Below, one piece after another: positions 41,608 through 53,005 of a stretch of DNA of 64,000 nt. The notes under the pieces are model-generated. The model worked only from the letters and a program-made list of their open reading frames with translations, did not search any database and was not told the DNA's origin. Made by a program: the position numbers and the translations under genes. Each line of letters begins with the position of its first letter. Position 1 is the stretch's first letter. Source of the stretch: Enterobacter sp. CC120223-11 (GTDB lineage Bacteria > Pseudomonadota > Gammaproteobacteria > Enterobacterales > Enterobacteriaceae); NCBI RefSeq assembly GCF_900215375.1, contig NZ_OBEF01000007.1, positions 178,551 through 242,550 on the forward strand. The letters run 5' to 3'.

Positions 41608-42102
41608 GTGAAAAAGTGGTTAGTAGCTGCAGGTCTGGGTCTGGCAATGGCCGCGTCTGCACAAGCAGCAGACACAATTGCAATTGTTAACATGGGTAGT
41701 CTGTTCCAGCAGGTTGCTCAGAAAACGGGCGTATCTGCTACGCTTGAAAACGAGTTCAAAGGTCGTGCAAGCGATCTGCAGCGTCAGGAATCTGACCTGC
41801 AGAGCAAAATGCAGCGTCTGCAGCGTGACGGCTCTACCATGAAAGCCAGCGATCGCAGCAAAATGGAAAAAGACATCATGTCTCAGCGCCAGGCTTTCTC
41901 CCAGAAAGCTCAGCAGTTTGAGCAGGATCGTGCGCGTCGTTCTAACGAAGAGCGCGGCAAACTGGTTACCCGTATCCAGGCTGCAGTGAAGAGCGTAGCG
42001 GCAGACCAGAAAATCGATCTGGTTGTTGATGCCAATACCGTTGCTTACAACAGCAGTGACGTGAAAGACATCACCGCTGATGTGCTGAAACAGGTTAAAT
42101 AA
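41608..42102 (+). CDS. skp: Periplasmic chaperone Skp
   Basis: A trimeric jellyfish-shaped chaperone that holds unfolded outer-membrane proteins on their way to BamA. The frame opens upstream, but GTG 41608 has TAAGGAG 7 nt before it and encodes [19 protein letters not shown], a normal signal peptide, giving 164 residues. The mature part has the [13 protein letters not shown] strand then long coiled-coil arms rich in Gln, Lys and Arg. The arm is three residues longer than in E. coli, around [12 protein letters not shown]. It ends 3 nt before lpxD. Confidence 0.97.
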   Translation: MKKWLVAAGLGLAMAASAQAADTIAIVNMGSLFQQVAQKTGVSATLENEFKGRASDLQRQESDLQSKMQRLQRDGSTMKASDRSKMEKDIMSQRQAFSQKAQQFEQDRARRSNEERGKLVTRIQAAVKSVAADQKIDLVVDANTVAYNSSDVKDITADVLKQVK

Positions 42103-42105
42103 GTA

Positions 42106-43131
42106 ATGCCTTCAATTCGACTGGCTGACTTAGCGCAGCAGTTGGATGCAGAATTACACGGTGATGGCGATATCGTCATCACCGCTGTTGCGTCCATGCA
42201 ATCCGCTAATGCAGGCCAAATTACGTTCATGGTAAATCCTAAGTACCGTGAACACCTGGCCGCATGCCAGGCCTCCGCCGTCGTTATGACCGCGGACGAT
42301 TTACCTTTCGCCAAAAGCGCGGCGCTGGTAGTGAAAAATCCCTACCTGACCTACGCCCGTATGGCTCAAATTCTTGATTCCACGCCGCAGCCGGCACAGG
42401 ACATCGCGCCCAGCGCGGTCGTTGATGCCACGGCGAAGCTTGGACAAAACGTCTCAATCGGGGCGAATGCGGTTATCGAATCCGGCGTTGTGCTGGGTGA
42501 TAACGTGCGCATTGGCGCAGGTTGTTTCGTGGGTAAAAACACCCAAATTGGTAACGGAACACGCCTCTGGGCGAACGTTTCGGTCTATCACGAAATTGAG
42601 ATCGGTGAGCAGTGCCTGATCCAGTCCAGCACCGTTATCGGATCGGATGGTTTCGGCTACGCGAACGATCGCGGCAATTGGGTGAAGATCCCCCAGTTAG
42701 GTCGCGTTATCATTGGCGATCGTGTGGAGATCGGGGCATGTACGACGATCGACCGCGGTGCGCTGGATGACACCGTGATCGGCAACGGCGTGATCATTGA
42801 TAACCAGTGCCAGATTGCGCACAACGTGGTCATCGGTGACAATACTGCCGTTGCGGGCGGGGTTATCATGGCCGGCAGCCTCAAAATTGGCCGCTACTGC
42901 ATGATTGGTGGCGCAAGCGTCATCAACGGCCATATGGAGATCTGCGACAAAGTGACGGTGACCGGCATGGGCATGGTAATGCGCCCGATCACCGAGCCTG
43001 GCGTCTACTCCTCCGGCATTCCGCTGCAGCCTAACAAGGCGTGGCGTAAAACCGCAGCGCTGGTGATGAACATTGATGACATGAGCAAGCGCCTCAAAGC
43101 ACTCGAGCGTAAAAACAGTCAGCAAGACTAA
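42106..43131 (+). CDS. lpxD: UDP-3-O-(3-hydroxyacyl)glucosamine N-acyltransferase
   Basis: Third step of lipid A synthesis: adds the N-linked 3-hydroxymyristoyl chain from acyl-ACP. The 341 residues comprise an N-terminal uridine-binding domain, a left-handed beta-helix of hexapeptide repeats ([22 protein letters not shown]) and C-terminal helices. The catalytic His239 sits in [11 protein letters not shown], the same number as in E. coli. Confidence 0.98.
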   Translation: MPSIRLADLAQQLDAELHGDGDIVITAVASMQSANAGQITFMVNPKYREHLAACQASAVVMTADDLPFAKSAALVVKNPYLTYARMAQILDSTPQPAQDIAPSAVVDATAKLGQNVSIGANAVIESGVVLGDNVRIGAGCFVGKNTQIGNGTRLWANVSVYHEIEIGEQCLIQSSTVIGSDGFGYANDRGNWVKIPQLGRVIIGDRVEIGACTTIDRGALDDTVIGNGVIIDNQCQIAHNVVIGDNTAVAGGVIMAGSLKIGRYCMIGGASVINGHMEICDKVTVTGMGMVMRPITEPGVYSSGIPLQPNKAWRKTAALVMNIDDMSKRLKALERKNSQQD

Positions 43132-43157
43132 CGTTTCATCTTAAGCGCCAACCTTCC

Positions 43158-43191
43158 CGGCCTGTCTGATTTTTTATAATCCGGCAGGCCG
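43158..43191. other. Hairpin with TATAAT loop in the lpxD-fabZ gap
   Basis: CGGCCTG/CAGGCCG arms enclose a 20-nt AT-rich loop containing TATAAT (43175-43180). This could be a fabZ promoter element or an mRNA hairpin; no good -35 is visible and no T run follows the stem. This is the only sizeable gap (103 nt) between bamA and dnaE. Confidence 0.4.
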
Positions 43192-43234
43192 TGTTATTAT
43201 TGCACTTTAAGTATTTTTAGACAGGAAGAGTATT

Positions 43235-43690
43235 TTGACTACTGACACTCATACTCTGCACATTGAAGAGATTCTGGAACTTCTGCCACACCGCTACCCG
43301 TTCTTACTGGTCGACCGCGTGCTGGATTTTGAAGAAGGTCGTTTTCTGCGCGCAGTTAAAAATGTCTCCGTAAATGAGCCGTTTTTCCAGGGGCATTTCC
43401 CGGGTAAGCCGATTTTCCCAGGCGTACTGATTCTGGAAGCCATGGCTCAGGCCACCGGTATTCTGGCATTCAAGAGCGTCGGTAAACTCGAGCCGGGTGA
43501 ACTCTATTACTTCGCAGGTATCGATGAAGCGCGCTTCAAGCGCCCGGTTGTGCCTGGAGATCAGATGATCATGGAAGTGACTTTCGAGAAAACTCGCCGT
43601 GGCCTGACCCGCTTTAAGGGCGTGGCGTTGGTTGACGGTAAAGTGGTTTGCGAAGCAACGATGATGTGTGCGCGTAGCCGGGAGGCCTGA
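43235..43690 (+). CDS. fabZ: (3R)-hydroxyacyl-ACP dehydratase FabZ
   Basis: Dehydrates 3-hydroxyacyl-ACP in fatty-acid elongation; competes with LpxA/LpxD for 3-hydroxymyristoyl-ACP, and so sets the balance of phospholipid and lipid A. The 151-residue hot-dog fold protein has His54 ([12 protein letters not shown]) and Glu68 (LILEAMAQ) at the active site. It starts with TTG at 43235 after AGGAAGAG, as in E. coli. Confidence 0.98.
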   Translation: MTTDTHTLHIEEILELLPHRYPFLLVDRVLDFEEGRFLRAVKNVSVNEPFFQGHFPGKPIFPGVLILEAMAQATGILAFKSVGKLEPGELYYFAGIDEARFKRPVVPGDQMIMEVTFEKTRRGLTRFKGVALVDGKVVCEATMMCARSREA

Positions 43691-43693
43691 TAC

Positions 43694-44482
43694 GTGATTG
43701 ATAAAACTGCCTTTATCCATCCTACCGCCATTGTGGAAGAGGGTGCCGTTATCGGTGCCAACGCACACATTGGTCCGTTTTGTATTGTGGGCCCGAACGT
43801 CACGATTGGCGAAGGGACCGTACTGAAGTCTCATGTGGTGGTTAACGGTCACACGACCATTGGCCGCGACAATGAAATTTATCAGTTCGCTTCCATCGGG
43901 GAAGTTAACCAGGATCTGAAATACGCTGGCGAACCGACTCGCGTGGAGATTGGCGATCGCAACCGCATCCGCGAAAGCGTCACCATTCACCGCGGCACAA
44001 CACAGGGCGGCGGATTGACGAAGGTAGGCAGCGACAACCTGCTGATGATCAACGCGCACGTCGCGCACGATTGCACAGTCGGCAACCGCTGCATCCTCGC
44101 GAACAACGCCACGCTCGCTGGTCACGTGTCTCTGGACGATTTTGTGATTGTCGGCGGCATGACGGCTATCCATCAGTTCTGCATCATTGGTGCACACGTG
44201 ATGGTTGGCGGCTGCTCCGGCGTAGCACAGGACGTCCCGCCTTACGTTATCGCGCAGGGCAACCACGCCACGCCTTACGGTGTTAACATCGAAGGGCTGA
44301 AGCGCCGTGGTTTCAGCAGAGAGGCGATCATTGCCATCCGCAATGCGTACAAACTGCTTTACCGCAGCGGTAAAACGCTGGAAGAAGTTAAACCGGAAAT
44401 CGCTGAGCTTGCAGAGCAGCATCCTGAAGTGAAAGCCTTCTCTGATTTCTTCGAACGCTCTACTCGTGGTCTGATTCGTTAA
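43694..44482 (+). CDS. lpxA: UDP-N-acetylglucosamine acyltransferase
   Basis: First step of lipid A synthesis. The 262-residue beta-helix protein has the catalytic His125 in INAHVAHDC, as in E. coli. The start is GTG at 43694, 3 nt after fabZ; its GGGAGG ribosome site is inside the fabZ 3' end, so the two are coupled. Its stop overlaps the lpxB start by one base (TAATG). Confidence 0.98.
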   Translation: MIDKTAFIHPTAIVEEGAVIGANAHIGPFCIVGPNVTIGEGTVLKSHVVVNGHTTIGRDNEIYQFASIGEVNQDLKYAGEPTRVEIGDRNRIRESVTIHRGTTQGGGLTKVGSDNLLMINAHVAHDCTVGNRCILANNATLAGHVSLDDFVIVGGMTAIHQFCIIGAHVMVGGCSGVAQDVPPYVIAQGNHATPYGVNIEGLKRRGFSREAIIAIRNAYKLLYRSGKTLEEVKPEIAELAEQHPEVKAFSDFFERSTRGLIR

Positions 44483-45630
44483 TGGTCGAGAACCGCCCGC
44501 TAACGATTGCCCTGGTCGCCGGAGAAACCTCCGGCGATATTCTTGGTGCTGGCCTGATTCGGGCCCTGAAAGCACGCGTTCCAAACGCCCGATTCGTCGG
44601 CGTGGCGGGGCCATTGATGCAGGCTGAAGGCTGCGAAGCCTGGTACGAAATGGAAGAGTTGGCGGTGATGGGGATTGTTGAAGTCCTCGGTCGTCTGCGC
44701 CGTCTGTTGCATATTCGTGCCGACCTGACCCGCCGCTTTACCGAACTCAAGCCCGATGTGTTTGTCGGCATTGATGCCCCGGATTTCAACATTACCCTCG
44801 AAGGGAACCTGAAGAAGCAGGGGATCAAAACCATTCACTACGTCAGCCCGTCCGTCTGGGCCTGGCGACAAAAACGCGTTTTCAAAATCGGCAGAGCCAC
44901 CGACCTGGTGCTCGCGTTTCTGCCTTTCGAAAAAGCGTTTTACGACCGTTTCAACGTGCCTTGCCGCTTTATCGGCCACACAATGGCAGATGCCATGCCG
45001 CTGGATCCCGATAAAAATGCCGCGCGAGACACGCTCGGCATTGCTCACAACGTGCATTGCCTGGCGCTGCTGCCGGGAAGCCGTGGGGCTGAGGTTGAAA
45101 TGCTCAGCGCGGATTTCCTGAAAACGGCCCAGCTGCTGCGTAATCACTATCCGGACCTCGAAGTTGTCGTGCCTTTGGTCAATGCCAAACGCCGCGAACA
45201 GTTCGAGCGAATCAAAGCTGAGGTGGCTCCCGAGCTCAACGTCCATATGCTGAACGGCATGGGGCGCGAGGCGATGATTGCCAGCGATGCCGCACTGCTG
45301 GCTTCCGGCACGGCGGCGCTCGAATGCATGCTGGCAAAATGCCCAATGGTCGTGGGTTATCGCATGAAACCGTTCACCTTCTGGCTGGCGAAACGTCTGG
45401 TGAAAACCGACTATGTTTCTCTGCCTAATCTGCTGGCGGGCCGGGAACTGGTGAAAGAACTTTTGCAGGATGAGTGTCAGCCGGAAAGCCTGGCCGAAGC
45501 GCTGCTCCCTCTGCTGGCGGATGGTAAAACCAGCCACGCCATGCATGACACCTTCCGCGAACTGCACCAGCAGATCCGCTGCAATGCCGATGAGCAGGCA
45601 GCCGATGCGGTGCTGGAGCTGGCGCAATGA
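44482..45630 (+). CDS. lpxB: Lipid A disaccharide synthase
   Basis: Joins UDP-2,3-diacylglucosamine with lipid X to form the lipid A disaccharide. The 382-residue GT19 glycosyltransferase has [21 protein letters not shown] at the N-terminus, the [11 protein letters not shown] segment, and a donor site with [11 protein letters not shown] and ASGTAALE. The last four bases (ATGA) overlap the rnhB start. Confidence 0.97.
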   Translation: MVENRPLTIALVAGETSGDILGAGLIRALKARVPNARFVGVAGPLMQAEGCEAWYEMEELAVMGIVEVLGRLRRLLHIRADLTRRFTELKPDVFVGIDAPDFNITLEGNLKKQGIKTIHYVSPSVWAWRQKRVFKIGRATDLVLAFLPFEKAFYDRFNVPCRFIGHTMADAMPLDPDKNAARDTLGIAHNVHCLALLPGSRGAEVEMLSADFLKTAQLLRNHYPDLEVVVPLVNAKRREQFERIKAEVAPELNVHMLNGMGREAMIASDAALLASGTAALECMLAKCPMVVGYRMKPFTFWLAKRLVKTDYVSLPNLLAGRELVKELLQDECQPESLAEALLPLLADGKTSHAMHDTFRELHQQIRCNADEQAADAVLELAQ

Positions 45631-46223
45631 CCGACGTATTTGTGTATCCACACACCACTCTGGTGGCGGGCGTTGATGAAGTGGGCCGCGGTCCTTTAGT
45701 GGGCGCGGTTGTCACCGCTGCGGTGATCCTCGATCCTGCCAAGCCAATCGTCGGCCTGAACGACTCTAAAAAATTAAGCGAAAAACGCCGCCTGGCGCTG
45801 TTCGATGAAATTAAAGAGAAGGCGCTGAGCTGGAGCCTTGGCCGCGCCGAGCCGCATGAAATCGACGAACTCAATATTCTGCATGCCACAATGCTGGCCA
45901 TGCAGCGCGCCGTTGCGGGCCTGCACATTCCTCCGGAATATGTCCTGATTGATGGCAACCGCTGCCCTGCGTTACCGGTGCCTTCAATGGCTGTAGTCAA
46001 AGGCGACAGCCGCGTGGCAGAAATTAGTGCGGCCTCCATTCTGGCGAAAGTCTCCCGCGACGCGGAGATGGCGGCGCTGGACCAGACATTCCCCGAATAT
46101 GGCTTTGCTCAGCACAAAGGGTATCCAACGGCTTTTCATCTGGAAAAGCTGGCTCTGCATGGCGCCACCGAACATCACCGGCGCAGCTTCGGGCCGGTCA
46201 AACGCGCACTGGGCATTGCCTGA
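45627..46223 (+). CDS. rnhB: Ribonuclease HII
   Basis: Starts ribonucleotide excision repair by cutting 5' of ribonucleotides in DNA. The 198-residue type 2 RNase H has the DE pair in [14 protein letters not shown] (residues 17-18), [11 protein letters not shown], and further acidic residues in LIDGNRCP. It is coupled to lpxB by a 4-nt overlap and precedes dnaE by 22 nt. Confidence 0.97.
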   Translation: MTDVFVYPHTTLVAGVDEVGRGPLVGAVVTAAVILDPAKPIVGLNDSKKLSEKRRLALFDEIKEKALSWSLGRAEPHEIDELNILHATMLAMQRAVAGLHIPPEYVLIDGNRCPALPVPSMAVVKGDSRVAEISAASILAKVSRDAEMAALDQTFPEYGFAQHKGYPTAFHLEKLALHGATEHHRRSFGPVKRALGIA

Positions 46224-46245
46224 ATAAGCTAAGCGGAAACTGAAG

Positions 46246-49200
46246 ATGGCTGAACCACGTTTCGTACACCTGCGGGTGCATAGCGACTACTCCATGATTG
46301 ACGGGCTGGCGAAAACCGGGCCGCTGGTGAAAAAGGCGGCCGCGCTCGGCATGCCATCGCTGGCGATCACCGATTTCACCAACCTTTGCGGTCTGGTGAA
46401 GTTCTATGGCGCGGGGCACGGTGCTGGCCTGAAGCCGATTATCGGCGCCGATTTCCACGTTAAGAGCGATCTGTTTGCCGATGAGCTGACGCAGGTGACG
46501 GTACTCGCCGCCAACAACGAAGGCTATCAGAACCTGACGCTGCTGATTTCACGTGCGTACCAGCGCGGTTACGGCGCTCAGGGGCCGTACATCGATCGCG
46601 ACTGGCTGGTGGAGCAGAAAGAAGGGCTGATTTTACTCTCCGGCGCGCGGATGGGCGATGTCGGAAAAGCGCTGCTGCGCGGAAACCCTGCGCTGGTTGA
46701 GCAGTGTGCGGCCTTTTACGAAGAGCACTTCCCGGATCGCTATTTCCTTGAGTTAATCCGCACAGGCCGTGCCGATGAAGAGAGTTATCTTCACGCTGCG
46801 GTGAAGCTCGCCGAAGAGCGCGGACTGCCGGTTGTCGCGACCAACGACGTGCGTTTTATTGACGCAGGTGACTTCGACGCCCACGAAATCCGCGTCGCCA
46901 TCCACGACGGCTTTACCCTCGACGATCCAAAGCGCCCACGCAATTACTCTTCGCAGCAGTACATGCGCACCGAAGATGAAATGTGCGAGCTGTTCTCTGA
47001 TATTCCGGAAGCGCTGGCGAATACCGTTGAAATCGCCAAGCGCTGCAACGTGACCGTTCGCCTCGGCGAATACTTCCTGCCGCAGTTCCCGACCGGTGAG
47101 ATGACCACTGAAGATTTCCTCGTTGTGAAATCGAAGGAAGGGCTGGAAGAGCGCCTGGAGTTCTTATTCCCGGATCCGGCTGAGCGCGCAGAGAAACGCC
47201 CGGAATACGACGAACGTCTGGACATTGAACTTCAGGTTATCAACCAGATGGGGTTCCCGGGCTACTTCCTTATCGTAATGGAATTTATCCAGTGGTCGAA
47301 GGACAACGGCGTGCCGGTAGGCCCAGGCCGTGGCTCCGGTGCGGGCTCGCTGGTCGCATACGCGCTGAAAATTACCGACCTCGATCCGCTGGAATTTGAC
47401 CTACTGTTCGAACGTTTCCTTAACCCGGAACGTGTCTCGATGCCCGACTTCGACGTCGACTTCTGCATGGAGAAACGCGACCAGGTGATTGAACACGTCG
47501 CCGATATGTATGGGCGCGATGCGGTATCGCAGATCATCACCTTCGGTACGATGGCGGCGAAAGCGGTTATCCGTGACGTAGGGCGCGTGCTCGGTCACCC
47601 TTATGGCTTCGTCGACCGTATTTCTAAGCTTGTGCCGCCCGACCCGGGCATGACGCTGGCCAAAGCCTTCGAAGCCGAACCGCAGCTGCCGGAAATTTAC
47701 GAGGCGGATGAAGAGGTTAAAGCGCTGATCGACATGGCGCGTAAGCTCGAAGGCGTCACGCGTAACGCCGGTAAGCACGCCGGTGGCGTGGTTATCGCGC
47801 CGACCAAAATTACCGATTTTGCGCCGCTGTACTGCGACGAATCCGGGCATCATCCCGTTACCCAGTTTGATAAAAACGACGTGGAATATGCGGGGCTGGT
47901 GAAGTTTGACTTCCTTGGCCTGCGCACGCTGACGATCATCGACTGGGCGCTGAAGATGATCAACCCGCGCCGGGCGAAGCAGGGTCTGGAGCCAATTGAT
48001 ATTGCCGCCATTCCGCTGGAAGATAAGAAAAGCTTCGACATGCTTCAGCGCTCGGAAACGACCGCCGTGTTCCAGCTTGAATCCCGCGGCATGAAAGACC
48101 TGATTAAGCGCCTGCAGCCGGACTGCTTCGAGGACATGATCGCCCTGGTGGCGCTGTTCCGTCCGGGGCCGCTGCAGTCGGGCATGGTGGATAACTTCAT
48201 CGACCGTAAGCACGGTCGTGAAGAGATTTCCTACCCGGACGTGCAGTGGCAGCATGAAAGCCTGAAACCTGTTCTGGAGCCAACCTACGGTATCATTCTG
48301 TACCAGGAACAGGTCATGCAGATTGCCCAGGTTCTGTCGGGTTATACCCTCGGCGGCGCGGATATGCTGCGTCGTGCGATGGGTAAGAAAAAGCCTGAAG
48401 AGATGGCCAAGCAGCGCGGCACCTTCGAAGATGGCGCGAAGAACAACGGCGTCGACGGCGAACTGTCGATGAAGATCTTCGACCTGGTAGAAAAATTCGC
48501 CGGCTACGGCTTCAACAAATCTCACTCCGCGGCGTATGCGCTGGTGTCGTACCAGACGCTATGGCTGAAGGCGCACTATCCGGCAGAGTTTATGGCCGCG
48601 GTAATGACCGCCGACATGGACAACACTGAGAAAGTGGTAGGCCTGGTGGACGAGTGCTGGCGCATGGGCCTGAAGATTCTGCCGCCGGACATTAACTCCG
48701 GGCTGTATCACTTCCACGTCAACGACGACGGTGAGATTGTTTACGGCATCGGTGCGATTAAAGGCGTGGGTGAAGGCCCGATCGAAGCCATTCTCGAAGC
48801 GCGAAACGAAGGCGGTTACTTCCGTGAGCTCTTCGATCTTTGTGCTCGCGTAGACACCAAAAAATTGAACAAGCGCGTGCTGGAAAAGTTGATAATGTCC
48901 GGCGCGTTCGACAGGCTGGGCCCGCATCGTGCGGCGCTGGCAAACTCGCTGCCGGATGCGCTGAAAGCGGCCGATCAGCATGCGAAAGCCGAAGCCATCG
49001 GGCAGGCAGATATGTTCGGCGTACTGGCCGAGGAGCCAGAACAGGTCGAACAATCGTATGCCAGCTGTATGCCGTGGCCTGAACCGGTGGTGCTGGAAGG
49101 CGAGCGTGAAACGCTGGGCTTGTACCTCACCGGTCACCCGATTACCCAATATTTGAAAGAGATTGAGCGCTACGCCGGTGGCGTAAGGCTTAAAGACATG

Positions 49201-49728
49201 CATCCGACCGATCGTGGTAAAGTGACCATGGCGGCGGGTCTCGTTATTGCCGCGCGGACCATGGTCACCAAGCGCGGGAATCGCATCGGCATCTGTACGC
49301 TGGATGACCGTTCCGGGCGCCTGGAGGTGATGTTATTCACCGAAGCGCTGGATAAATACCAGCATTTGCTGGAAAAAGACCGCATACTCATCGTCAGCGG
49401 ACAGGTCAGCTTTGATGACTTCAGCGGAGGCCTTAAAATGATGGCCCGCGAAGTCATGGATATTGACGAAGCCCGGGAAAAATATGCTCGCGGGCTTGCT
49501 ATCTCGCTGACGGACAGGCAAATTGATGACCAGCTTTTAAACCGTCTCCGTCAGTCTCTGGAACCCCATCGGTCGGGGACCATTCCAGTACATCTCTACT
49601 ATCAGAGGGCGGATGCACGCGCACGATTGCGCTTTGGCGCGACCTGGCGTGTTTCTCCGAGCGATCGTTTACTCAACGATCTGCGTGGCCTCATTGGGTC
49701 GGAGCAGGTGGAACTGGAGTTTGACTAA
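46246..49728 (+). CDS. dnaE: DNA polymerase III alpha subunit
   Basis: Catalytic subunit of the chromosomal replicase. The 1160 residues match E. coli. Domains in order are PHP ([14 protein letters not shown], residues about 5-280), palm with the catalytic PDFDVDF (Asp401 and Asp403), fingers and thumb with [15 protein letters not shown] and [15 protein letters not shown], a helix-hairpin-helix, an OB domain ([20 protein letters not shown]) and the tau/beta-binding C-terminal region. The internal beta-clamp motif QADMFGV lies near residue 920. It is followed by accA after 12 nt. Confidence 0.99.
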   Translation: MAEPRFVHLRVHSDYSMIDGLAKTGPLVKKAAALGMPSLAITDFTNLCGLVKFYGAGHGAGLKPIIGADFHVKSDLFADELTQVTVLAANNEGYQNLTLLISRAYQRGYGAQGPYIDRDWLVEQKEGLILLSGARMGDVGKALLRGNPALVEQCAAFYEEHFPDRYFLELIRTGRADEESYLHAAVKLAEERGLPVVATNDVRFIDAGDFDAHEIRVAIHDGFTLDDPKRPRNYSSQQYMRTEDEMCELFSDIPEALANTVEIAKRCNVTVRLGEYFLPQFPTGEMTTEDFLVVKSKEGLEERLEFLFPDPAERAEKRPEYDERLDIELQVINQMGFPGYFLIVMEFIQWSKDNGVPVGPGRGSGAGSLVAYALKITDLDPLEFDLLFERFLNPERVSMPDFDVDFCMEKRDQVIEHVADMYGRDAVSQIITFGTMAAKAVIRDVGRVLGHPYGFVDRISKLVPPDPGMTLAKAFEAEPQLPEIYEADEEVKALIDMARKLEGVTRNAGKHAGGVVIAPTKITDFAPLYCDESGHHPVTQFDKNDVEYAGLVKFDFLGLRTLTIIDWALKMINPRRAKQGLEPIDIAAIPLEDKKSFDMLQRSETTAVFQLESRGMKDLIKRLQPDCFEDMIALVALFRPGPLQSGMVDNFIDRKHGREEISYPDVQWQHESLKPVLEPTYGIILYQEQVMQIAQVLSGYTLGGADMLRRAMGKKKPEEMAKQRGTFEDGAKNNGVDGELSMKIFDLVEKFAGYGFNKSHSAAYALVSYQTLWLKAHYPAEFMAAVMTADMDNTEKVVGLVDECWRMGLKILPPDINSGLYHFHVNDDGEIVYGIGAIKGVGEGPIEAILEARNEGGYFRELFDLCARVDTKKLNKRVLEKLIMSGAFDRLGPHRAALANSLPDALKAADQHAKAEAIGQADMFGVLAEEPEQVEQSYASCMPWPEPVVLEGERETLGLYLTGHPITQYLKEIERYAGGVRLKDMHPTDRGKVTMAAGLVIAARTMVTKRGNRIGICTLDDRSGRLEVMLFTEALDKYQHLLEKDRILIVSGQVSFDDFSGGLKMMAREVMDIDEAREKYARGLAISLTDRQIDDQLLNRLRQSLEPHRSGTIPVHLYYQRADARARLRFGATWRVSPSDRLLNDLRGLIGSEQVELEFD

Positions 49729-49740
49729 TACAGGAATACT

Positions 49741-50700
49741 ATGAGTCTGAATTTCCTTGATTTCGAACAGCCGATTGCAGAGCTGGAAGCGAAAATCGAT
49801 TCTCTGACGTCCGTTGGCCGTCAGGATGAAAAACTGGATATTAACATCGACGAAGAAGTGCATCGTCTGCGCGAAAAAAGCGTAGAGCTGACGCGCAAAA
49901 TCTTCGCCGATCTCGGTGCATGGCAGGTTGCTCAGCTGGCTCGCCATCCGCAGCGCCCATACACCCTGGATTATCTGCGTCTGGCGTTTGATGAATTTGA
50001 CGAACTGGCAGGCGACCGCGCCTATGCCGACGACAAAGCCATCGTGGGCGGCATCGCGCGTCTGGACGGACGTCCGGTGATGGTCATCGGCCATCAGAAA
50101 GGCCGTGAAACCAAAGAGAAAATTCGCCGTAACTTCGGCATGCCAGCACCGGAAGGCTATCGCAAAGCGCTGCGCCTGATGGAAATGGCAGAGCGCTTCA
50201 ACATGCCAATCGTGACCTTCATCGACACGCCGGGCGCATACCCTGGCGTGGGCGCGGAAGAGCGCGGCCAGTCTGAAGCTATCGCTCGCAACCTGCGTGA
50301 AATGTCTCGCCTGAAAGTGCCGGTTATCTGCACCGTCATCGGCGAAGGCGGTTCCGGCGGCGCGCTGGCGATTGGCGTGGGCGATAAAGTGAATATGCTG
50401 CAGTACAGCACCTATTCCGTTATCTCTCCGGAAGGCTGTGCCTCCATTCTGTGGAAAAGCGCCGACAAAGCGCCGCTGGCCGCAGAAGCGATGGGCATTA
50501 TCGCTCCGCGTCTGAAAGAGCTGAAGCTTATCGACACCGTGATCCCGGAACCTCTGGGCGGTGCGCACCGTAAGCCAGAAGTGATTGCCGCAAGCCTGAA
50601 AGCGCAGATTCTGGCCGATTTGGCCGATCTCGACGTGCTGAGCACCGAAGATCTGCTGAACCGTCGCTATCAGCGTCTGATGAGCTACGGCTACGCTTAA
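49741..50700 (+). CDS. accA: Acetyl-CoA carboxylase carboxyltransferase subunit alpha
   Basis: With AccD, transfers CO2 from biotin to acetyl-CoA to make malonyl-CoA, the first step of fatty-acid synthesis. The 319 residues have the crotonase-type carboxyltransferase core: [33 protein letters not shown] and the oxyanion glycines in [21 protein letters not shown] precedes the ATG. It is the last gene of the long plus-strand run that begins at uppS. Confidence 0.98.
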   Translation: MSLNFLDFEQPIAELEAKIDSLTSVGRQDEKLDINIDEEVHRLREKSVELTRKIFADLGAWQVAQLARHPQRPYTLDYLRLAFDEFDELAGDRAYADDKAIVGGIARLDGRPVMVIGHQKGRETKEKIRRNFGMPAPEGYRKALRLMEMAERFNMPIVTFIDTPGAYPGVGAEERGQSEAIARNLREMSRLKVPVICTVIGEGGSGGALAIGVGDKVNMLQYSTYSVISPEGCASILWKSADKAPLAAEAMGIIAPRLKELKLIDTVIPEPLGGAHRKPEVIAASLKAQILADLADLDVLSTEDLLNRRYQRLMSYGYA

Positions 50701-50727
50701 AAGCGCGTAAAAAGAGTGCTCCGAAAA

Positions 50728-50753
50728 AGCCACAGATTATGTGGCTTTTTTTA
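50728..50753 (+). terminator. Intrinsic terminator after accA
   Basis: An AGCCACA/TGTGGCT stem with 5-nt loop and T run closes the uppS-accA gene run. Confidence 0.88.
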
Positions 50754-50807
50754 TATCCGCTATTCACTTGCGCTATGATTAACGGAGGTTTTTTCCAGGA
50801 GGAATGC

Positions 50808-52946
50808 GTGAATATTATCGCCATCATGGGCCCGCACGGTGTCTACCACAAAGATCAGCCGATTAAAGATCTTGAAGCGGCGCTGACCCAACAGGGATTT
50901 AAAATCATCTGGCCGCAGAACAGCGCCGATCTCATTAAGTTTGTTGAGCAAAATCCGCGGATTTGCGGCGTTATCTTCGACTGGGATGAGTACGGCGAGG
51001 ATCTGTGCGGCGATATCAATCAGCTCAACGAATACCTGCCGCTGTACGCCTTTATCAACACCCATTCGACGCTCGACGTCAGCATCAACGATATGCGCAT
51101 GGCGTTGTGGTTCTTTGAGTACGCGCTGGGCGCGGAGGAAGACATCGCCACGCGCATAGGGCAGTACACCAAAGAATATCTCGATAACATCACCCCGCCG
51201 TTTACCCGCGCGCTGTTTAACTACGTGAAAGAGGGTAAATACACCTTCTGCACGCCGGGCCATATGGCGGGGACGGCCTATCAGAAAAGCCCGGTCGGCT
51301 GCCTGTTCTACGATTTCTTTGGCGGCAATACGTTAAAGTCGGACGTGTCGATTTCAGTCACGGAACTGGGTTCTTTGCTCGATCATACCGGCCCGCATCT
51401 GGAGGCCGAGGAGTACATCGCCCGCACCTTTGGCGCAGAGCAGAGCTACATGGTGACCAACGGCACTTCAACGTCGAACAAAATTGTGGGTATGTACGCG
51501 GCCCCGGCGGGAAGCACGCTGCTTATCGACCGTAACTGCCATAAGTCTCTGGCGCATCTGCTGATGATGAGTGATGTCGTTCCATTGTGGCTGAAGCCAA
51601 CGCGCAATGCGCTGGGCATCCTGGGTGGCATTCCGAAGCGTGAATTCACCCGCGACATCATTTCGCAAAAAGTGGCTGCAACCGCAGGGGCGAAATGGCC
51701 GGTGCATGCGGTGATCACCAACTCGACCTACGATGGCCTGCTCTATAACACCACCTGGATTAAAGACACGCTGGACGTGCCGTCGATTCACTTTGACTCT
51801 GCCTGGGTGCCCTATACCCACTTCCACCCGATTTATCAGGGGAAAAGCGGCATGAGCGGCGAGCGCGTGCCGGGGAAGGTTATCTACGAAACGCAGTCGA
51901 CGCATAAAATGCTGGCGGCGCTGTCGCAGGCGTCGCTTATTCACATCAAAGGCGACTATGACGAAGACACCTTCAACGAAGCCTTTATGATGCACACGTC
52001 CACTTCGCCGAGCTACCCGATTGTCGCCTCGATTGAAACGGCGGCGGCGATGCTGCGCGGAAATTCCGGCAGGCGGCTGATTAACCGCTCTGTGGAGCGC
52101 TCGCTGCACTTCCGCAAAGAGGTGCAGCGTCTGCGCGAGGAGTCTGACGGCTGGTTCTTCGATATCTGGCAGCCTGAGCATGTGGATGAAGCCGTGTGCT
52201 GGCCAGTATCGCCGGGCGAAGATTGGCATGGTTTTACTGATGCCGACGCCGATCATATGTTCCTCGATCCTGTGAAGGTCACGATTCTGACGCCGGGGAT
52301 GGATGAGCAGGGCACTATGAGCGACGAAGGGATCCCGGCGGCGCTGGTGGCGAAATTCCTTGATGAACGCGGCGTCGTTGTTGAGAAAACCGGGCCGTAT
52401 AATCTGCTATTCCTGTTCAGCATCGGCATCGACAAAACCCGCGCGATGGGGCTGCTGCGTGGTCTGACGGAGTTCAAACGATCCTTCGATCTGAATCTTC
52501 GCGTGAAAAACATGCTGCCGGATCTGTATGCCGAAGATCCTGACTTCTATCGCAACATGCGCATTCAGGATCTGGCGCAGGGGATCCATAAGCTGATTCG
52601 CCAGCACCAGCTGTCCCATCTGATGCTGCGCGCGTTCGACGTCTTGCCTGAAATGAAAATGACGCCGCATCAGGCCTGGCAGCGGCAGATCAAAGGCGAA
52701 GTGGAGACGATCGAAATCGAACAGCTGGTGGGCAGGGTATCGGCCAATATGATCCTGCCGTATCCGCCGGGCGTGCCGCTGCTGATGCCGGGGGAAATGA
52801 TCACCGAGGAGAGCCGCGCCGTGCTCGATTTCCTGCTGATGCTCTGTTCGATTGGCCGTCATTACCCCGGTTTTGAAACTGACATTCACGGCGCGAAGCG
52901 CGACGAGGATGGCGTGTATCGGGTACGAGTCTTAAAAGAGGCCTGA
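50808..52946 (+). CDS. ldcC: Constitutive lysine decarboxylase
   Basis: PLP enzyme converting lysine to cadaverine. The 712-residue product has an N-terminal wing domain (NIIAIMGPHGVYHKDQ), the PLP-binding core with the Schiff-base Lys367 in STHKMLAALSQ (same number as E. coli) and a C-terminal domain. The start is GTG at 50808 with AGGAGGA upstream. Position next to accA and high similarity to LdcC mark it as the constitutive form; the inducible cadBA operon is not present here, and a product resembling CadA cannot be wholly excluded by eye. Confidence 0.95.
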   Translation: MNIIAIMGPHGVYHKDQPIKDLEAALTQQGFKIIWPQNSADLIKFVEQNPRICGVIFDWDEYGEDLCGDINQLNEYLPLYAFINTHSTLDVSINDMRMALWFFEYALGAEEDIATRIGQYTKEYLDNITPPFTRALFNYVKEGKYTFCTPGHMAGTAYQKSPVGCLFYDFFGGNTLKSDVSISVTELGSLLDHTGPHLEAEEYIARTFGAEQSYMVTNGTSTSNKIVGMYAAPAGSTLLIDRNCHKSLAHLLMMSDVVPLWLKPTRNALGILGGIPKREFTRDIISQKVAATAGAKWPVHAVITNSTYDGLLYNTTWIKDTLDVPSIHFDSAWVPYTHFHPIYQGKSGMSGERVPGKVIYETQSTHKMLAALSQASLIHIKGDYDEDTFNEAFMMHTSTSPSYPIVASIETAAAMLRGNSGRRLINRSVERSLHFRKEVQRLREESDGWFFDIWQPEHVDEAVCWPVSPGEDWHGFTDADADHMFLDPVKVTILTPGMDEQGTMSDEGIPAALVAKFLDERGVVVEKTGPYNLLFLFSIGIDKTRAMGLLRGLTEFKRSFDLNLRVKNMLPDLYAEDPDFYRNMRIQDLAQGIHKLIRQHQLSHLMLRAFDVLPEMKMTPHQAWQRQIKGEVETIEIEQLVGRVSANMILPYPPGVPLLMPGEMITEESRAVLDFLLMLCSIGRHYPGFETDIHGAKRDEDGVYRVRVLKEA

Positions 52947-53005
52947 TGGCTTGCGTCAGGCGGGCTGGCGCAGGTAACGTGCTGCGATACCTCAAAGGAG
53001 AAAAC

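Noticed and set aside
43304..44614. 436-codon open frame antisense to fabZ and lpxA
   Set aside because: Shadow of two well-defined enzymes whose catalytic residues fall at the expected positions.
47401..48525. 374-codon open frame antisense to dnaE
   Set aside because: Shadow of the DnaE palm and fingers region.
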